Assembly (NCBI GenBank): GCA_900239685.1
Contig: OENT01000020.1
Location: 1 to 64,000, forward strand
Origin: Rotaria macrura
Lineage: Eukaryota > Rotifera > Eurotatoria > Philodinida > Philodinidae
Direction of reading: 5' to 3'
DNA length: 64,000 nucleotides
The notes beneath the pieces were generated by a model. The model was not told the DNA's origin. It did no database searches and saw nothing but the letters and a program-made list of their open reading frames with translations. The position numbers were made by a program, and so were the translations under genes. This document shows positions 62,619 to 64,000 of the stretch, in pieces; position 1 is the stretch's first letter; the number at the start of each line of letters is the position of its first letter.

Positions 62619-63291
62619 CAGGTTAATTACGTTATTTTCAATAGTTTTTGTTTCGTTTGGGTTTAGTCCAAAAGAATTAATTAATCTCAAAAAGAAGTTT
62701 CAAAGGCAGCACGTGCAAACACATGGGGCTGTGTAAATGGTCTCGTTTTGCATTTTATTTTTGCATCATCTAGTACGTTTTCTTAGAAACCAAAATATAT
62801 CGGTATTTGCAGCGTGAAAAGCTCTACAATTTGCATACGACCACCTGTCTTATAATTTCAGTTTTTGTTTTCAAAAAAATCAAAACTTTGAATGATCCAA
62901 TCTCGGCCGTACAAACATTTATTCTGTGGGATTTTTAAAATCTTTTTTTTAAAGTAATTAGAGTAGGCCTAACTGTGTAGACTGTAGAGCTTTTCACGCT
63001 GCAAATACTGATATATTTTGGTTTTTAAGAAAACGTATTAGATGATGCAAAAATAAAATGCAAAACGAGACCATTTACCCAGTCCCATGTGTTTTCACGT
63101 GCTGCCTTTGAAACTTCTTTTTGAGATTAATTAATCCTTGTGGGCTAAACCCGAACGAAATAAAATGCAAACCATATATTTCTATAGAGTAGTCAATGCT
63201 CTATCCAACCGCATCTTAATAATAAACTTTCGATGTTTTATACAAATACAGCAAAGTACATGAAACTATTGAAAATAACGTAATCAACCTG
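62619..63291. mobile_element. Fold-back MITE with TA duplication and an insert in one arm
   Basis: The element begins CAGGTTAATTACGTTATTTTC and ends with the near-complement, flanked by TA on both sides. The left arm runs to about 62832 and the right arm from about 62978. Shared blocks include AAGAAGTTTCAAAGGCAGCACG, ATGGTCTCGTTTTGCATTTTA, CAAAATATATCGGTATTTGC and GTGAAAAGCTCTACA with their complements. The right arm is interrupted by about 96 bp at 63166-63261 that the left arm lacks. No protein is encoded. Confidence 0.85.
63166..63261. other. Insert in the fold-back arm with a tRNA-like 5' half
   Basis: Relative to the left arm, this segment is extra. On the minus strand 63189-63210 reads GGTTGGATAGAGCATTGACT then AC, which resembles the D-loop and anticodon-stem start of a tRNA such as tRNA-Arg. 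The rest of a tRNA (the matching stem and the TTCGA loop) is not present. It may be a SINE or tRNA fragment, or chance. Confidence 0.35.
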
Positions 63292-64000
63292 TATGTATTG
63301 GGATGAATATCGTTTCTTAGCCATTGTACTAGTGCCCATGCTGCAAAACAATCTTTACATACGACGATGTTCATCGATATTTTACATAGTCAGAAGGACT
63401 TGTGCAAATACATCAGTGATTTTTTAGACTTATAAATGTGTTACTACTTTAAAAATCACGCGATGATGTTTGCACAAACATTTCGTTGTTTAGTTTTGAA
63501 TTTTTTTATAAAACTTACGAGAAATAAGCATGAATTAGTTTTCAAGTGCTTTTTCTTGTACAAAAAAATTTTACTCTATAAAATGTACTGTTTACAGAAC
63601 TGAAAATCAGCAATCTGTTGAGTCCATTAGATAAATATTCGTTCTAAATAGTATCGGATGGTCATATCAAATAATTTATGATTTAAATCTCACTAACTTC
63701 GAATACTTGTCAGTTTGAATATAATTTAAGTAAGATGACAGAACATTGTATGTTCGTTATTGAGCCATAAAATAAGAAAAAAAATTGCAATTTATCGATT
63801 TACATTGATAAGTTTTCTGAAACTAAACAATCGAAATCAAAAGTTAGATGATATCATGCAATTTTTTATTTTATATTTTAGGTGAAGTTTTTTCGTTTAT
63901 TTTCATGAACAATATCTAGATTGTAAGACTGAGAATCCCTCGATGAGACTCTATCTCATTTTATGATCGATTGAACTGTATTCAGTAATCATGTTCAATC
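63292..64000. other. Terminal stretch without a recognised gene
   Basis: The last 700 bases are AT-rich. I see no coding region, RNA gene or transposon end that I can support. Confidence 0.5.

Noticed and set aside
63189..63210. A functional tRNA gene on the minus strand
   Set aside because: Only a D-loop and anticodon-stem-like half is seen; the acceptor stem, paired anticodon stem and TTCGA loop are missing.

Overview
This is a eukaryotic window, AT-rich, with every real gene supported by GT-AG splicing that I could follow codon by codon. It encodes an axonemal dynein heavy chain, so the organism is a ciliated animal or a close relative. Many short introns of about 50-60 bp, mixed with a few of 0.3-1.7 kb, several fold-back transposons, and a fungal/bacterial-type secreted glutaminase gene make a bdelloid rotifer my best guess. 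That identification is inference; no marker in the window proves it.

Layout. 1-2480: non-coding, with a 23-bp tandem repeat (100-214) and a large fold-back element (about 752-2058). 2481-4325: two minus-strand housekeeping genes, a CYB561D1/D2-type cytochrome b561 and ARPC4 of the Arp2/3 complex. 4326-5562 is a divergent intergenic region. 5563-9969: plus-strand NOP56 and LSM6 in close tandem, both RNA-processing proteins. 10088-11298: SLC35E3-type transporter on the minus strand, tail to tail with LSM6. 12330-14854: a two-exon plus-strand gene resembling an ATP-grasp enzyme that has lost its catalytic motif. 16161-41513: one very large minus-strand gene for an inner-arm dynein heavy chain (DNAH3/7/12 group), with an intronless ADHFE1-type transhydrogenase gene lying inside one of its last introns on the same strand.

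41836-42516: a protein reduced to the C-terminal part of Spire (Spir box plus FYVE-like finger). 42922-44459: a fold-back element containing a near-perfect palindromic MITE. 45566-47815: an IRG-like GTPase with an N-terminal eight-cysteine zinc finger and an MGNFS start, the most unusual protein here. 49266-51540: secreted GtaA-type glutaminase, a candidate for horizontal transfer. 52708-61985: DEPDC5, the GATOR1 subunit. 62619-63291: another fold-back element, with a foreign insert in one arm.

Most genes are independent housekeeping loci and do not form an operon-like system. Themes that recur are tiny first coding exons (3, 15, 22 and 24 nt), AATAAA signals at or just after stop codons, and palindromic non-autonomous transposons between genes and inside introns. 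Reading frames were joined by eye from splice signals and family knowledge; no alignment or database search was run.
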